Source: Pseudomonas taeanensis MS-3 (lineage in GTDB: Bacteria; Pseudomonadota; Gammaproteobacteria; Pseudomonadales; Pseudomonadaceae). From it: a stretch of 64,000 nucleotides of DNA. Under the pieces are notes generated by a model. That model made no database searches. It saw only the letters and a program-made list of their open reading frames with translations, and was not told the DNA's origin. The stretch spans positions 700,199 through 764,198 of the forward strand of contig NZ_AWSQ01000001.1 of the NCBI RefSeq assembly GCF_000498575.2, read 5' to 3'. Position numbers and translations under genes: made by a program. Of this stretch, positions 8,101 to 16,705 are shown one piece after another (position 1 is the stretch's first letter; each line of letters begins with the position of its first letter).

Positions 8101-10980
8101 ATGACTGCCCTCACGAGCGCCGCAGTAGCCGAGTTGACGCTGGACACTTCGCACGAGATCGATCAGCAATTCGTCACTGGTATTGCTGTCGAGCGTACCC
8201 GCCTGCTCTACCAGGGCTCACGGGTACCGACCCTATTCATGTTGCTCAATGGCCTGGCCTGCGCCTACCTGCTGTGGACGCCACAAAATCGCTGGCTGCT
8301 ATCCGGTTGGCTGATCTGGTTGGTGTTGCTCGCCGTCTTGCGTCTGGTACAGGTCACCGCGTTCAATGCCGCGCCGCCGAGTCGTCAGGCCCATCCGCAC
8401 TGGCGGCGAAATTTCCTGTTTGGCGCCCTCGCGTCCGGTCTGACCCTGGCCTTTGCCGCCATCTTCCTGGTGCCAGTCGATGTGTTCTACCAGCAGGCCC
8501 TGGTCTACGGACTGATTGCCGCGGCGATTCTCTCCGCCAGCGTCGCTTATGCGGTGAGTCTGTCGGCATTTCTGACCTTCGCCGTGCCCTGTCTGCTGCC
8601 CTCGGGGGCCTATCTGCTGCTCAGCGACAACGCCTTGCAGCGCGCTTGGGGCCTGCTGGACGGTATTTTGCTGTTGGCGCTGCTGGTGGTGGCCTGGCAG
8701 GTTAACCGCCTGGTACAGCGCAGTCTGCTGCAACGCTTCCAGAATCTGGCGCTGATCGGCAACCTGGAGCATGCCAAGCTGCGGGCCGAAGGTCTGAATG
8801 TCGAGCTGGCGCGAGAAATCGAACAGCGCCGGCGGGCCGAGCGCGAGTTGCGTGGTGCCCACCGCGAGCTGGAAATGCGTGTGGCTGAACGCACCCTGGA
8901 GCTGGACGAAACCACGCATGCCCTGAGCAAGAGTCAGGCGCGTCTGGCCCTGGCCCTGGAAGCCAGCGAATTGGGCTTGTGGGATTGGGACCTGCAAAGC
9001 GATCAGGTACACCACTCCCAACTCAAGGAAATTTTCGGTCTCGAACCCGGCGCGGTTCAGGTCATGTTGCGCGATCTCAAGCCGCGCCTGCATCCGGACG
9101 ACCTGCCGGTCCTGCGCCGCGCCCTGGTCGAGCACATGAAGGGGCGTACCGACGGTTACCAGATCGAGTACCGCATCAAGCACGCCGCCGGGCACTGGGT
9201 GTGGATCGAAGACCGTGGTCGCGCGGTGGAGCATGACGCCCGGGGACGGGTGCTGCGCATGCTCGGCACGCGGCGCGATATCAGTGCGCGCAAGCAGCAG
9301 GAACAGCAGCAGCAGCTGGCTGCCACGGTGTTCGAGGCGGCCAGCGAAGGCATCGTGATTCTCGACCCTGACTACCGCCTGTTGGCGGTCAATCGGGCGT
9401 TCAGGCAAGTCACCGGCTACCGCCAGGATGAGTTGATCGGTAAAAGCGTGATCAGCTTTATCAGCAGTCGCGAGGCGCGCCAGCAGTACCAGCTGATCCG
9501 TCTGGAGTTGGAGCAGTGTGGTAGCTGGCAGGGCGAATTGCTCGAGGCGCGCAAGAACGGCGAGCTCTACCCGCAGTGGTTGCAGCTGAATGTAGTACGC
9601 GACTCACGGGGAAATGTCAGTCATGTGGTGGGCTTCTTCGCCGATCTTACGTCGCGGCGCGAGTCTGAAGAGCGCCTGCGCTACCTCTCGCATTACGATC
9701 AGTTGACCGGTCTGGCCAATCGCAGCCTGTTCCGCGAGCGCCTGCACGACGCCAGCCAGCGCGCGCGCCAGAGTGGCCGCAGCCTGGCCTTGCTACACAT
9801 TGATCTGGATCGCTTCAAGCTGCTGAATGACAGCCTCGGCCATGACGTGGCCGATCAGTTGCTGCGGCAGATGAGCCGTCGCCTGAGCCAGGCGGTACCC
9901 GAGGCCGACACCCTGGCGCGCTTGTCGGGCGACGAGTTCGGGGTGTTGCTCGACTCCTACGGTAGCCTTTCCAGCCTGGCGCGCATGGCCAGTCGTCTGC
10001 TGGCCAAGCTGCGGGTACCGATGACGGTTGGCGATCAGGAGTTGGTGATCAGTGCGTCCGTTGGCATCAGTCTGTGGCCGGACAATGCGCGGGAAATCTC
10101 CGCGCTGATCAGCCAGGCCAACATGGCCATGCAGCACGCCAAGCATTTGGGCGGCAACACCTTCCAATTCTTCACCGATAACCTGCAAGCCTGCACCCTG
10201 GAGCGCCTGCAACTGGAGACGCAGTTGCGCAAGGCCATCGATGAGGGGCAGCTGGAAGTGTTCTACCAGCCCAAGCTATGCCTGGCCGATGACAGCCTGA
10301 ATGGTGCCGAGGCGCTGGTGCGTTGGCGTCATCCGCTGCTGGGTCTGGTGCCCCCCGGCGACTTCATCGGCCTAGCCGAGGAAACCGGCCTGATCGCACC
10401 CATCGGTGAGTTCGTCCTGCGTGAGGCGTGCCGGCAGGCGCGCGAATGGCAGCGTCAGGGGCTGGCGCAGATCCGCGTCTCGGTGAACCTGTCGGTGCAT
10501 CAACTGCGTCAGGGCAATCTGACCAGCCTGGTGCGCCAGGTACTCGAGGAAACCGACCTGGAGGCGCATTTCCTCGAGCTGGAACTCACCGAAAGCCAGT
10601 TGATGGAGAACGTCGAAAGTGTCATCAGCACCTTCCATCAGCTGCGTGCCCTGGGGGTCAAACTGGCGATTGATGACTTCGGCACTGGCTATTCTTCGCT
10701 CAGTTACCTCAAGCGTTTCCCGGTGGATTACGTGAAGATCGATCAGACCTTCATCCGCGACCTGTCAGCGGGCGGTGAAGATGCCGCCATCACCCGGGCG
10801 ATCATCGCCCTGGCCCATAGCCTGGAGCTGAAGGTAGTCGCCGAAGGGGTGGAAACCCAGGCGCAGATGGACTTCCTCAAGGCGCACCACTGCGATGAAA
10901 TTCAGGGCTATCTGATCGGCAGGCCGGTACCGGCGGAGCAGTTTGTCGAGGTGCTACGTGATCAGATCAAGGTTTTCTAG
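8101..10980 (+). CDS. Membrane PAS-PAS-GGDEF-EAL cyclic-di-GMP protein
   Basis: This 959-residue protein has an N-terminal membrane part (about residues 40-205, five or six hydrophobic segments), then a coiled coil to about 270 ([26 protein letters not shown]). Two PAS domains follow at roughly 280-400 and 405-520. The GGDEF domain has SGDEF at 609-613, and the EAL domain has EALVRWRHP from 737. The EAL catalytic set looks complete: [28 protein letters not shown] and AEGVET, so phosphodiesterase activity is likely. The first Gly of GGDEF is Ser and no RxxD inhibitory site is visible just upstream; cyclase activity is uncertain. Signals may be sensed in the membrane or by the PAS domains. Confidence 0.93.
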   Translation: MTALTSAAVAELTLDTSHEIDQQFVTGIAVERTRLLYQGSRVPTLFMLLNGLACAYLLWTPQNRWLLSGWLIWLVLLAVLRLVQVTAFNAAPPSRQAHPHWRRNFLFGALASGLTLAFAAIFLVPVDVFYQQALVYGLIAAAILSASVAYAVSLSAFLTFAVPCLLPSGAYLLLSDNALQRAWGLLDGILLLALLVVAWQVNRLVQRSLLQRFQNLALIGNLEHAKLRAEGLNVELAREIEQRRRAERELRGAHRELEMRVAERTLELDETTHALSKSQARLALALEASELGLWDWDLQSDQVHHSQLKEIFGLEPGAVQVMLRDLKPRLHPDDLPVLRRALVEHMKGRTDGYQIEYRIKHAAGHWVWIEDRGRAVEHDARGRVLRMLGTRRDISARKQQEQQQQLAATVFEAASEGIVILDPDYRLLAVNRAFRQVTGYRQDELIGKSVISFISSREARQQYQLIRLELEQCGSWQGELLEARKNGELYPQWLQLNVVRDSRGNVSHVVGFFADLTSRRESEERLRYLSHYDQLTGLANRSLFRERLHDASQRARQSGRSLALLHIDLDRFKLLNDSLGHDVADQLLRQMSRRLSQAVPEADTLARLSGDEFGVLLDSYGSLSSLARMASRLLAKLRVPMTVGDQELVISASVGISLWPDNAREISALISQANMAMQHAKHLGGNTFQFFTDNLQACTLERLQLETQLRKAIDEGQLEVFYQPKLCLADDSLNGAEALVRWRHPLLGLVPPGDFIGLAEETGLIAPIGEFVLREACRQAREWQRQGLAQIRVSVNLSVHQLRQGNLTSLVRQVLEETDLEAHFLELELTESQLMENVESVISTFHQLRALGVKLAIDDFGTGYSSLSYLKRFPVDYVKIDQTFIRDLSAGGEDAAITRAIIALAHSLELKVVAEGVETQAQMDFLKAHHCDEIQGYLIGRPVPAEQFVEVLRDQIKVF

Positions 10981-11042
10981 CGGCACGTGGATGGTGTTAT
11001 CTGGGGTGGCGTGCGCCTGTTGGGCAAGCGCACGCGGCGGGG

Positions 11043-11369
11043 TCAAAGCCCGTTGGGAAGGAAACGAGTGGCGCCGCTGACCTCATCGATCCTCTTGATG
11101 CGTACGGCTTTCTGGCAGGTTTCATTACGCGTATTGCTGTCCGCGCAGTACTGCGTGAGAAACTCAGCAAACGCCATGTCCTGACCGTTAACGGTCAGCA
11201 CGCGCTTGAAGTATTCGCCTTGAATGCCCTGTGCCTGGCGGCGACTGGTCATCTCCTGGTCGACTACCAAGCGTCCGTGCAGATCAACGCTGGGGAATTC
11301 GGGGGCTTTATCTTCTTTGCAGGCAGCCAGCAGCATGGCAGTGGCGGCCAGGGTGATTAAACGCAGCAT
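11043..11369 (-). CDS. Small lipoprotein of unknown function
   Basis: This 108-residue protein has a lipoprotein signal (MLRLITLAATAMLLAAC, Cys 17) and a short mature domain with two Cys (QYCADSNTRNETCQKA) that may form a disulfide in the periplasm. I do not recognise the family. It is the last of three consecutive minus-strand genes for small exported proteins (11043-12471), with 54 bp to the previous one, so they are probably co-transcribed. Confidence 0.7.
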   Translation of the reverse strand: MLRLITLAATAMLLAACKEDKAPEFPSVDLHGRLVVDQEMTSRRQAQGIQGEYFKRVLTVNGQDMAFAEFLTQYCADSNTRNETCQKAVRIKRIDEVSGATRFLPNGL

Positions 11370-11423
11370 GATGAGCTCTCTCGAAAGCCTCCCCCCGGCG
11401 GGTGCCAGGGGAAGTGTCGGGGG

Positions 11424-11954
11424 TTACTCGCCGAACAGGCGAGTGGAGCGATTGACCTCGGCTTTGCCGGAGTCTTCCAGCAAGGCTTTAGTGCCCGAAC
11501 TCAGGTTGCGCGAAGCATCCGCGTCCGACTGGATCACGTCGGTTCGTGCCGCGCTCTCGCGCAACTCGGCATCGATGTAGTCGTTCGCCCGAGCTGCGCG
11601 GGCGCGTTTAGCCTGCAGTTCAAGTCTGCGCTCTTCCAGTTCGAGTGCCCGCAGTTCGTCCTCAAAGCCTTCTTCACGGCTGCGAACGCGCTTGTTTTCG
11701 GACTCTTGTGCCTGACGTTGTGCCAGAGCTTTCTGTTGTGCAGCTTGTTGTACGGCGGCGCGTTGACGGCGATTAGCAGCATCGCGCGCGTCAGCACGTG
11801 CCTGCTCGGCAACGGCCTGGCGAGTGCGCTCGGCTGCGGCATTCGCTTCAGCTTGCTTGGTTTGCTGTTCGATTTGGTACAACTGGTCGAACTGGTTGGC
11901 CAATGCCGGCAGGGATAACAAGGCCAGGGCGGAGCCCAGAACAATATGTTTCAT
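11424..11954 (-). CDS. DUF5384-type periplasmic coiled-coil protein
   Basis: This 176-residue protein has a clear signal peptide (MKHIVLGSALALLSLPALA, cut before NQF) followed by a long charged helix rich in Ala, Arg, Gln and Glu (residues 25-130), predicted to form a coiled coil. The layout matches proteins annotated as DUF5384; no function is known to me. GAGGG precedes the ATG. It lies between two small lipoprotein genes, only 10 bp after the upstream one, which suggests an envelope-related operon. Confidence 0.75.
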   Translation of the reverse strand: MKHIVLGSALALLSLPALANQFDQLYQIEQQTKQAEANAAAERTRQAVAEQARADARDAANRRQRAAVQQAAQQKALAQRQAQESENKRVRSREEGFEDELRALELEERRLELQAKRARAARANDYIDAELRESAARTDVIQSDADASRNLSSGTKALLEDSGKAEVNRSTRLFGE

Positions 11955-11964
11955 CTGTGCGCCC

Positions 11965-12471
11965 TCAGCTCTTGGTCGGTTCGGGGCAGGTTGCGTTTGG
12001 CTGGATGCGTGTTTCGTTGGACAGCATCATTACCATCAGCGAGATTTCGCCAATTTTGAATTCGCAAGGACGGCCGACCTGGGCAGAGGTGAAAATCTTA
12101 CCGTTTTCCGAGTAACCGATCAGCACGCCTGGCACCAGGGAGGTATCGCTGACCAGCGAGCCGGCCATTGCGCCTGCAGCACCACCTGCAACGCCGCCCA
12201 CTATTGCGGTATCACGGTGATTCTGTGCGCCCAGCGCCGCGCCGCCAATAGCGCCCAGCAGGCCACCGACCATCATGGCGGCTTTCTGGTTTTTCTCGTT
12301 GCTGACTTTGATCTTGGAGGGGGAAACCGTCAGGATTTTAACGGTTTTGGCTTCTTGCTGAGTGTTGACCTGACTCGCGTCGAAGACATCGGCTTGGTAC
12401 TGCTCGCCAGTGGCTTGGCAGCCAGTCAGTACGGCAGCGATAGAGAGTACCAGGCAGCGTTTGATCATCAT
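11965..12471 (-). CDS. Glycine-zipper 2TM lipoprotein
   Basis: This 168-residue protein has a lipoprotein signal (MIKRCLVLSIAAVLTGC) and a central Gly/Ala-rich double hydrophobic hairpin, MVGGLLGAIGGAALGAQNHRDTAIVGGVAGGAAGAMAGSLV split by a polar turn, typical of glycine-zipper outer-membrane lipoproteins such as SlyB-like proteins. A C-terminal domain with CEFKIGEISLMVMM follows. Two adjacent ATG codons (12471 and 12468) are possible starts behind AAGGA. It is the first gene of the minus-strand trio. The 268 bp upstream are AT-rich and probably hold the promoter. Confidence 0.8.
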   Translation of the reverse strand: MMIKRCLVLSIAAVLTGCQATGEQYQADVFDASQVNTQQEAKTVKILTVSPSKIKVSNEKNQKAAMMVGGLLGAIGGAALGAQNHRDTAIVGGVAGGAAGAMAGSLVSDTSLVPGVLIGYSENGKIFTSAQVGRPCEFKIGEISLMVMMLSNETRIQPNATCPEPTKS

Positions 12472-12739
12472 TCCTTTATTCCTTGATGAAATATAAACAT
12501 CCTTTTGCCAGTTTATTTAGAATAATAATGGCAATGAGCCGGCATTCTAATCAAAGGGTTTGGTCAGGGTAAAGGCGGGCTGTTGAACTTACTGAGATAT
12601 ACGCTGTCTCCCTGCCCGGAGGCGTGAGGTATCGGCGGAGCCTTGCAATTCGCGCACAGTCCTCCGTTACCATCGCGGATACTAGATGCTGATGTCAGCT
12701 AGTCTGAGCTGCTGCAGTCAGCTGCGGCGGTTTGTTGCG

Positions 12740-14182
12740 CTACTCCATCCACTGCCGGCCATGTCGCTCGAGCAAGCTTTGCAGCTGCTCCGGGCCATTG
12801 CTGCCGGCCGGATAGGGGCGCGGGCTCTGGTAGTGCTGGTGCCAGCCCTGGATGATCGGATCAATCCATTGCCAGGCGGCCTCCACTTCATCGCGGCGCA
12901 TGAACAGCGTCGAGTCGCCTTCGATGACATCCAGCAGCAGACGCTCGTAGGCGTCCCAGCGGCGCTGTTTATTGAATGCGTCGGCCAGGTTGAGATCGAG
13001 CTCCACCGGTTTCAGGCGCATGCCTTTTCCGGGATTCTTGGCCATCAGCTGCAGGCTGATGCGCTCTTCCGGCTGCAGGCGGATCAGCAGGCGGTTGGCT
13101 TCGCCTTCGCCGAACAGCCGATGCGGCACCGGTTTGAACTGAATGAGGATTTCCGAGGACTTCTTTGCCAGGCGTTTACCGGTGCGCAGGTAAAACGGCA
13201 CACCGGCCCAGCGCCAGTTGTCTATTTCCGCCTGAATGGCAACAAATGTCTCGGTATCACTGTCGTTGTCGACATTTTTCTCGAAGTAATACGCCGGAAC
13301 GTCCTGCCCGCCGATCTTTCCGGCGGCGTACTGGCCACGCACGGTCTTGTCCCTGACGTCGAGGCCGGTGATGGGCTTCAGGGCTTCGAGGATTTTCACT
13401 TTCTCGTTGCGCACCGCCTCGGCGTCGAAACGCACCGGCGCCTCCATGGCTACCAGGCAGAGCAGCTGCAACAGGTGGTTCTGCACCATGTCGCGCATCG
13501 CCCCGGCATGGTCGTAGTAGGCGCCGCGGTTCTCCACCCCGAGGGTCTCGCAGACGCTGATCTGGATATGATCGATGTGCCCGGCACGCCATATTGGTTC
13601 GAACAGGGCGTTGGCGAAGCGCAGCGCCATGAGGTTCTGTACGGTTTCCTTGCCCAGGTAATGATCAATGCGGAACACCCGGGACTCGTCGAATACCGCG
13701 GCGATCGTTGCATTGATCGCCTGCGCCGACTCGAGGGAGTGGCCGATGGGTTTCTCCAGCACGATGCGCGCCTTGGGTCCGGCCAGTCCTGCGATTTTCA
13801 GGTGCGCGGCGATATCCTCGAACAGGCCGGGTGCAGTGGCCAGGTAGTACACCCGCACGCGCTCCTCGGGGTTGCCCAGGTGTTTGCTCAAACGGCCGAA
13901 ATCGGCGCTGTGGCTAGCGTCCATGGCGAAGTAATCGAGGCGTGCAGCGAAATGCTGCCAGGTTTCGGCGTCGAAGTCGGCGCGCGCGACTTGAGCACGG
14001 CAGTGGCGTTCGGCGAGGGCCTGGAAGGCTGCGCGGCTGTGCTTGCTGCGCGCCAGAGCGAGGATGCGCATGTCGGCGTGCAGGCGCCCCTCGCGGTGCA
14101 GGTGATAGAGCGCGGGCAACAGTTTATGCAGGGCTAGATCGCCGGTGCCGCCGAACACCAGCATGTCGCAGGGAATACTCAA
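12740..14182 (-). CDS. zwf: Glucose-6-phosphate 1-dehydrogenase
   Basis: This 480-residue enzyme oxidises glucose 6-phosphate to 6-phosphogluconolactone with NAD(P)+, at the entrance to the Entner-Doudoroff and pentose-phosphate routes. GGTGDLA at 11-17 is the dinucleotide-binding start. EKPIG follows at 143-147, and the substrate-binding signature RIDHYLGKE is at 171-179. The length fits the family. It stands alone, not beside pgl and eda as in the classical hex cluster, so it is likely a second isozyme. It is transcribed divergently from an RpiR-type regulator, with a HexR-like operator in the 155-bp gap. Confidence 0.96.
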   Translation of the reverse strand: MSIPCDMLVFGGTGDLALHKLLPALYHLHREGRLHADMRILALARSKHSRAAFQALAERHCRAQVARADFDAETWQHFAARLDYFAMDASHSADFGRLSKHLGNPEERVRVYYLATAPGLFEDIAAHLKIAGLAGPKARIVLEKPIGHSLESAQAINATIAAVFDESRVFRIDHYLGKETVQNLMALRFANALFEPIWRAGHIDHIQISVCETLGVENRGAYYDHAGAMRDMVQNHLLQLLCLVAMEAPVRFDAEAVRNEKVKILEALKPITGLDVRDKTVRGQYAAGKIGGQDVPAYYFEKNVDNDSDTETFVAIQAEIDNWRWAGVPFYLRTGKRLAKKSSEILIQFKPVPHRLFGEGEANRLLIRLQPEERISLQLMAKNPGKGMRLKPVELDLNLADAFNKQRRWDAYERLLLDVIEGDSTLFMRRDEVEAAWQWIDPIIQGWHQHYQSPRPYPAGSNGPEQLQSLLERHGRQWME

Positions 14183-14225
14183 TGAAGGAACTCCGACTCG
14201 TTTACCTGTGCGGGGGTGGCGGCCA

Positions 14226-14240
14226 TGTAGTATAACTACA
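14226..14240. promoter_or_regulatory. HexR-like operator between zwf and the RpiR gene
   Basis: A perfect dyad, TGTAGT-ATA-ACTACA, lies 44 bp upstream of the zwf start and about 100 bp upstream of the regulator start. It matches the HexR consensus known from other gammaproteobacteria (TGTARTwwwAYTACA type). HexR releases such sites when it binds KDPG. The regulator encoded next door is the obvious candidate to bind here and control both genes. Confidence 0.7.
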
Positions 14241-14337
14241 AGATCACTACAACCCGGCCTGCGCCGATCATAACCGAGTCGTGACTCGGTCGAGGATCGT
14301 CCGCCGGATTCAATGCCCCCAGCAGAGCCTATTTCTT

Positions 14338-15207
14338 GTGAATTTGTTGCAACACATAGCCCAGTCGCGCCACCTGTTACGTAAGTCGGAACTCAAGGTG
14401 GCCGACCATGTGCTGCTCGACCCGGCTGCGGTGATGCACAGTTCGATGGCCGAGCTGGCGCATAACGTGGGGATCAGCGAGCCGACCATCGTGCGCTTCT
14501 GTCGCGCCATTGGTTGTGGCGGCTTTCAGGACCTCAAGCTCAAGCTGGCGCAAAGCCTGGCTGCCGGCGCCAGCTTTGGTCAGTTCGCGATCCACGAGAA
14601 CGACTCGGTCAGCGATTTCAGCCTGAAGATTTTCGATACCACCCTGCATACCCTGATCGAGGTGCGCGAGCACCTCGATCCACAGGCGCTGCAGCAGGCC
14701 ATCTCCGCTTGTGCCCAGGCCCAGCGCGTGGAGTTCTATGGCTTTGGCGCTTCCGGTGCGGTGGCGGCGGATGCCCAGCACAAGTTCTTCCGTCTGCTGC
14801 TGAACGCCGCGGCCTATTCCGACCCGCACATGCAGGCGATGAGCGCGGTGACGCTGAAACCCACCGATGTGGCGATCTGCATCTCCCAGTCCGGTCGCTC
14901 CAAGGACCTGCTGATCACCGCCAATCTGGTGCGTGAAACCGGCGCCACGCTGATCACCCTGTGCCCGAGTCAGACCCCGCTGGCTGACCTGGCTTCAGTG
15001 GTACTGGCGATCGACGTGCAGGAAGACACCGAGATCTACACCCCGCTGACCTCGCGTATTGCCCACCTGGTAGTGATCGACGTGCTCGCCATGGGCGTGG
15101 CCATGGCCCGCGGCCCGTCGCTGGTCAACCACCTGAAGAGCGTCAAGCGCAGCTTGCGCAGCCTGCGCCTGTCGCCCAAGTCGATCAAGATCGCCGACGA
15201 TCAGTAA
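14338..15207 (+). CDS. RpiR/HexR-family transcriptional regulator
   Basis: This 289-residue protein has an N-terminal RpiR helix-turn-helix (ELKVADHVLLDPAAVMHSSMAELAHNVGISEPTIVRFCRAIGCGGFQDLKLKLAQSL) and a C-terminal SIS sugar-phosphate-binding domain (VEFYGFGASGAVAADAQHKFFRL, ICISQSGRSKDLL). The GTG at 14338 was chosen because HexR proteins typically begin with the NLLQHIAQSR segment; the frame is open to a GTG at 14281 as well. Placement opposite zwf argues for a HexR-type repressor answering to a sugar phosphate such as KDPG. It may be a paralogue of the hexR of the main hex cluster. Confidence 0.9.
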   Translation: MNLLQHIAQSRHLLRKSELKVADHVLLDPAAVMHSSMAELAHNVGISEPTIVRFCRAIGCGGFQDLKLKLAQSLAAGASFGQFAIHENDSVSDFSLKIFDTTLHTLIEVREHLDPQALQQAISACAQAQRVEFYGFGASGAVAADAQHKFFRLLLNAAAYSDPHMQAMSAVTLKPTDVAICISQSGRSKDLLITANLVRETGATLITLCPSQTPLADLASVVLAIDVQEDTEIYTPLTSRIAHLVVIDVLAMGVAMARGPSLVNHLKSVKRSLRSLRLSPKSIKIADDQ

Positions 15208-15333
15208 TCCTCGCCCTGTTGCGGCCAGCGCTGTCGGCGGTCTGGCGTAACCACAGCTTCATTGCTTTGCCGTCAAAGCGTCATGCAGGCGGTCGATCCT
15301 GTGACTCCCGTTATTCGCCTTGGGAGACATGTG

Positions 15334-15558
15334 ATGGCTCGCTACTCGGATGAAGTGCACGCGCACGCCAACAGTGATGCGAAAGATCGGCGCAAGTTGC
15401 GCGACCAGCGGCGCATGGAGTTTCGCCGGGCGATCGAGTACTACTCGGAACAGCGCCTGTTGCAGCAGGAATTGGCCGACTATCCCGAGTTGATTGCCGC
15501 TAATTATCTGGCGACGACGCAGGCAGTGACCCGGCAAAGCGCTCAGCCAGTGCGTTGA
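15334..15558 (+). CDS. Small charged protein (PA3496-like?)
   Basis: This 74-residue protein is rich in Arg, Glu and Gln (MARYSDEVHAHANSDAKDRR at the start, then RRMEFRRAIEYYSEQRLLQQELADYPELIAA) with no membrane segment. It resembles the small Pseudomonas proteins annotated as PA3496-family envelope-integrity proteins, but I recall that family only loosely. GGGAGA lies upstream of the ATG at 15334. Its last 59 bp overlap the 3' end of the convergent LysR gene. Confidence 0.55.
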   Translation: MARYSDEVHAHANSDAKDRRKLRDQRRMEFRRAIEYYSEQRLLQQELADYPELIAANYLATTQAVTRQSAQPVR

Positions 15559-16462
15559 TCTGACTGCGCTGGTTGCGTACGAAGTTGAAGAACGCCTGCG
15601 CCACCGGTGACAGGTGTTTACCGCGCGGATGCACCACGCACCAGCTGCGCAGCAGCGGCAGCTCGCTGACCGGCAGCTCGCGCAAGAGGCCCTCCTGCAG
15701 TTCGCGGCGCACCGCGTGGCGCGGCAGCAGGGCCAGGCCCAGGCCGGCCAGTACTCCTTCGCGCTGCCCCTCCAGCGAGCCGACCTCCAGGGTCTGGGCG
15801 AAGTGCGCGCGCTTCTGGTGGCAATACTCTTCGCAGGCCTTGCGTGTACCTGAGCCCGTCTCGCGCACCAACAGTGGCCAGCTGGTCAGTTCCTGCAAGC
15901 TCAGTGGTTCGCGGGCGCACAGCGGGTGCGCCTGCGGCGCCACGGCGATGATCGGGTTATTGAGAAAGGGTAGAAACTCCAGGGCCATATCCGCCGGGAC
16001 CTGCGACATGATCAACAGGTCGTCGCGGTTGGCGCTCAGGCGTTTGATCGCCTGAGCGTGGTTGACCACCACCAGTTGCAGGCTGACTTCCGGGTATTCG
16101 CGGCGAAAAGCGGCGAACAGGTGAGGTATGAAGTACTGCGCGCTGGACTCGACGGCCAGGCTCAGCTGCCCCTGCAGCGAGCCTTGCAGGTCGGCCAACT
16201 GCATGTCGAGGCTTTCCAGGCGGCCGAAGATATCCGCGCCAGCGCGTTGTAAGGCTTCTGCTGCGTCGGTCAGGTAGAGCTTCTTGCCGACGTAGTCGAA
16301 CAGCGGTTGGCCGACCAGTTCTTCCAGTTGACGAATCTGCAGGCTGACGGCCGGCTGGGTCAGCGACATCTCCTCGGCGGCGCGGCTGTAGGAGCGCTGC
16401 TCGCACACCGAGCGAAATACCTGCAGCTGGCGCAATGTCATGCGCATCAAGGACTTACGCAT
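15500..16462 (-). CDS. LysR-family regulator (CbbR/CysB-like branch)
   Basis: This 320-residue protein has a standard LysR HTH (LRQLQVFRSVCEQRSYSRAAEEMSLTQPAVSLQIRQLEELVGQPLFDYVGKKLYLTDA, residues 9-66) and a periplasmic-binding-like effector domain (LSLAVESSAQYFIPHLFAAFRREYPEV onward). Its N-terminal part resembles CbbR-type regulators. It is divergent from pycA with about 240 bp between them, so it is the natural candidate to regulate pyruvate carboxylase. A LysR gene holds the same place in P. aeruginosa. Its 3' end overlaps the small gene at 15334-15558. Confidence 0.9.
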   Translation of the reverse strand: MRKSLMRMTLRQLQVFRSVCEQRSYSRAAEEMSLTQPAVSLQIRQLEELVGQPLFDYVGKKLYLTDAAEALQRAGADIFGRLESLDMQLADLQGSLQGQLSLAVESSAQYFIPHLFAAFRREYPEVSLQLVVVNHAQAIKRLSANRDDLLIMSQVPADMALEFLPFLNNPIIAVAPQAHPLCAREPLSLQELTSWPLLVRETGSGTRKACEEYCHQKRAHFAQTLEVGSLEGQREGVLAGLGLALLPRHAVRRELQEGLLRELPVSELPLLRSWCVVHPRGKHLSPVAQAFFNFVRNQRSQINALAERFAGSLPASSPDN

Positions 16463-16705
16463 TATGAGTCTCGTCGATTGCGAGTGGGGAGGCCGCGTTT
16501 GGCGGTCTTTGCCGATGCCTGGAAACTGGCGTAGAGGTGTGAGTATTAGTTTTTAATTATAGCCAATCAAATAAATATTAATTTTTGGTAATTCGCTGCG
16601 CGGCGTAGGGTAATCGGGCGATTGCTGCACGACAGCGATCCTTCGCCGAACGGCTTGCTCGTTCGTCTGCTGCCGATTCATCAGAGCCTGGCCGAGGAAA
16701 AACTC

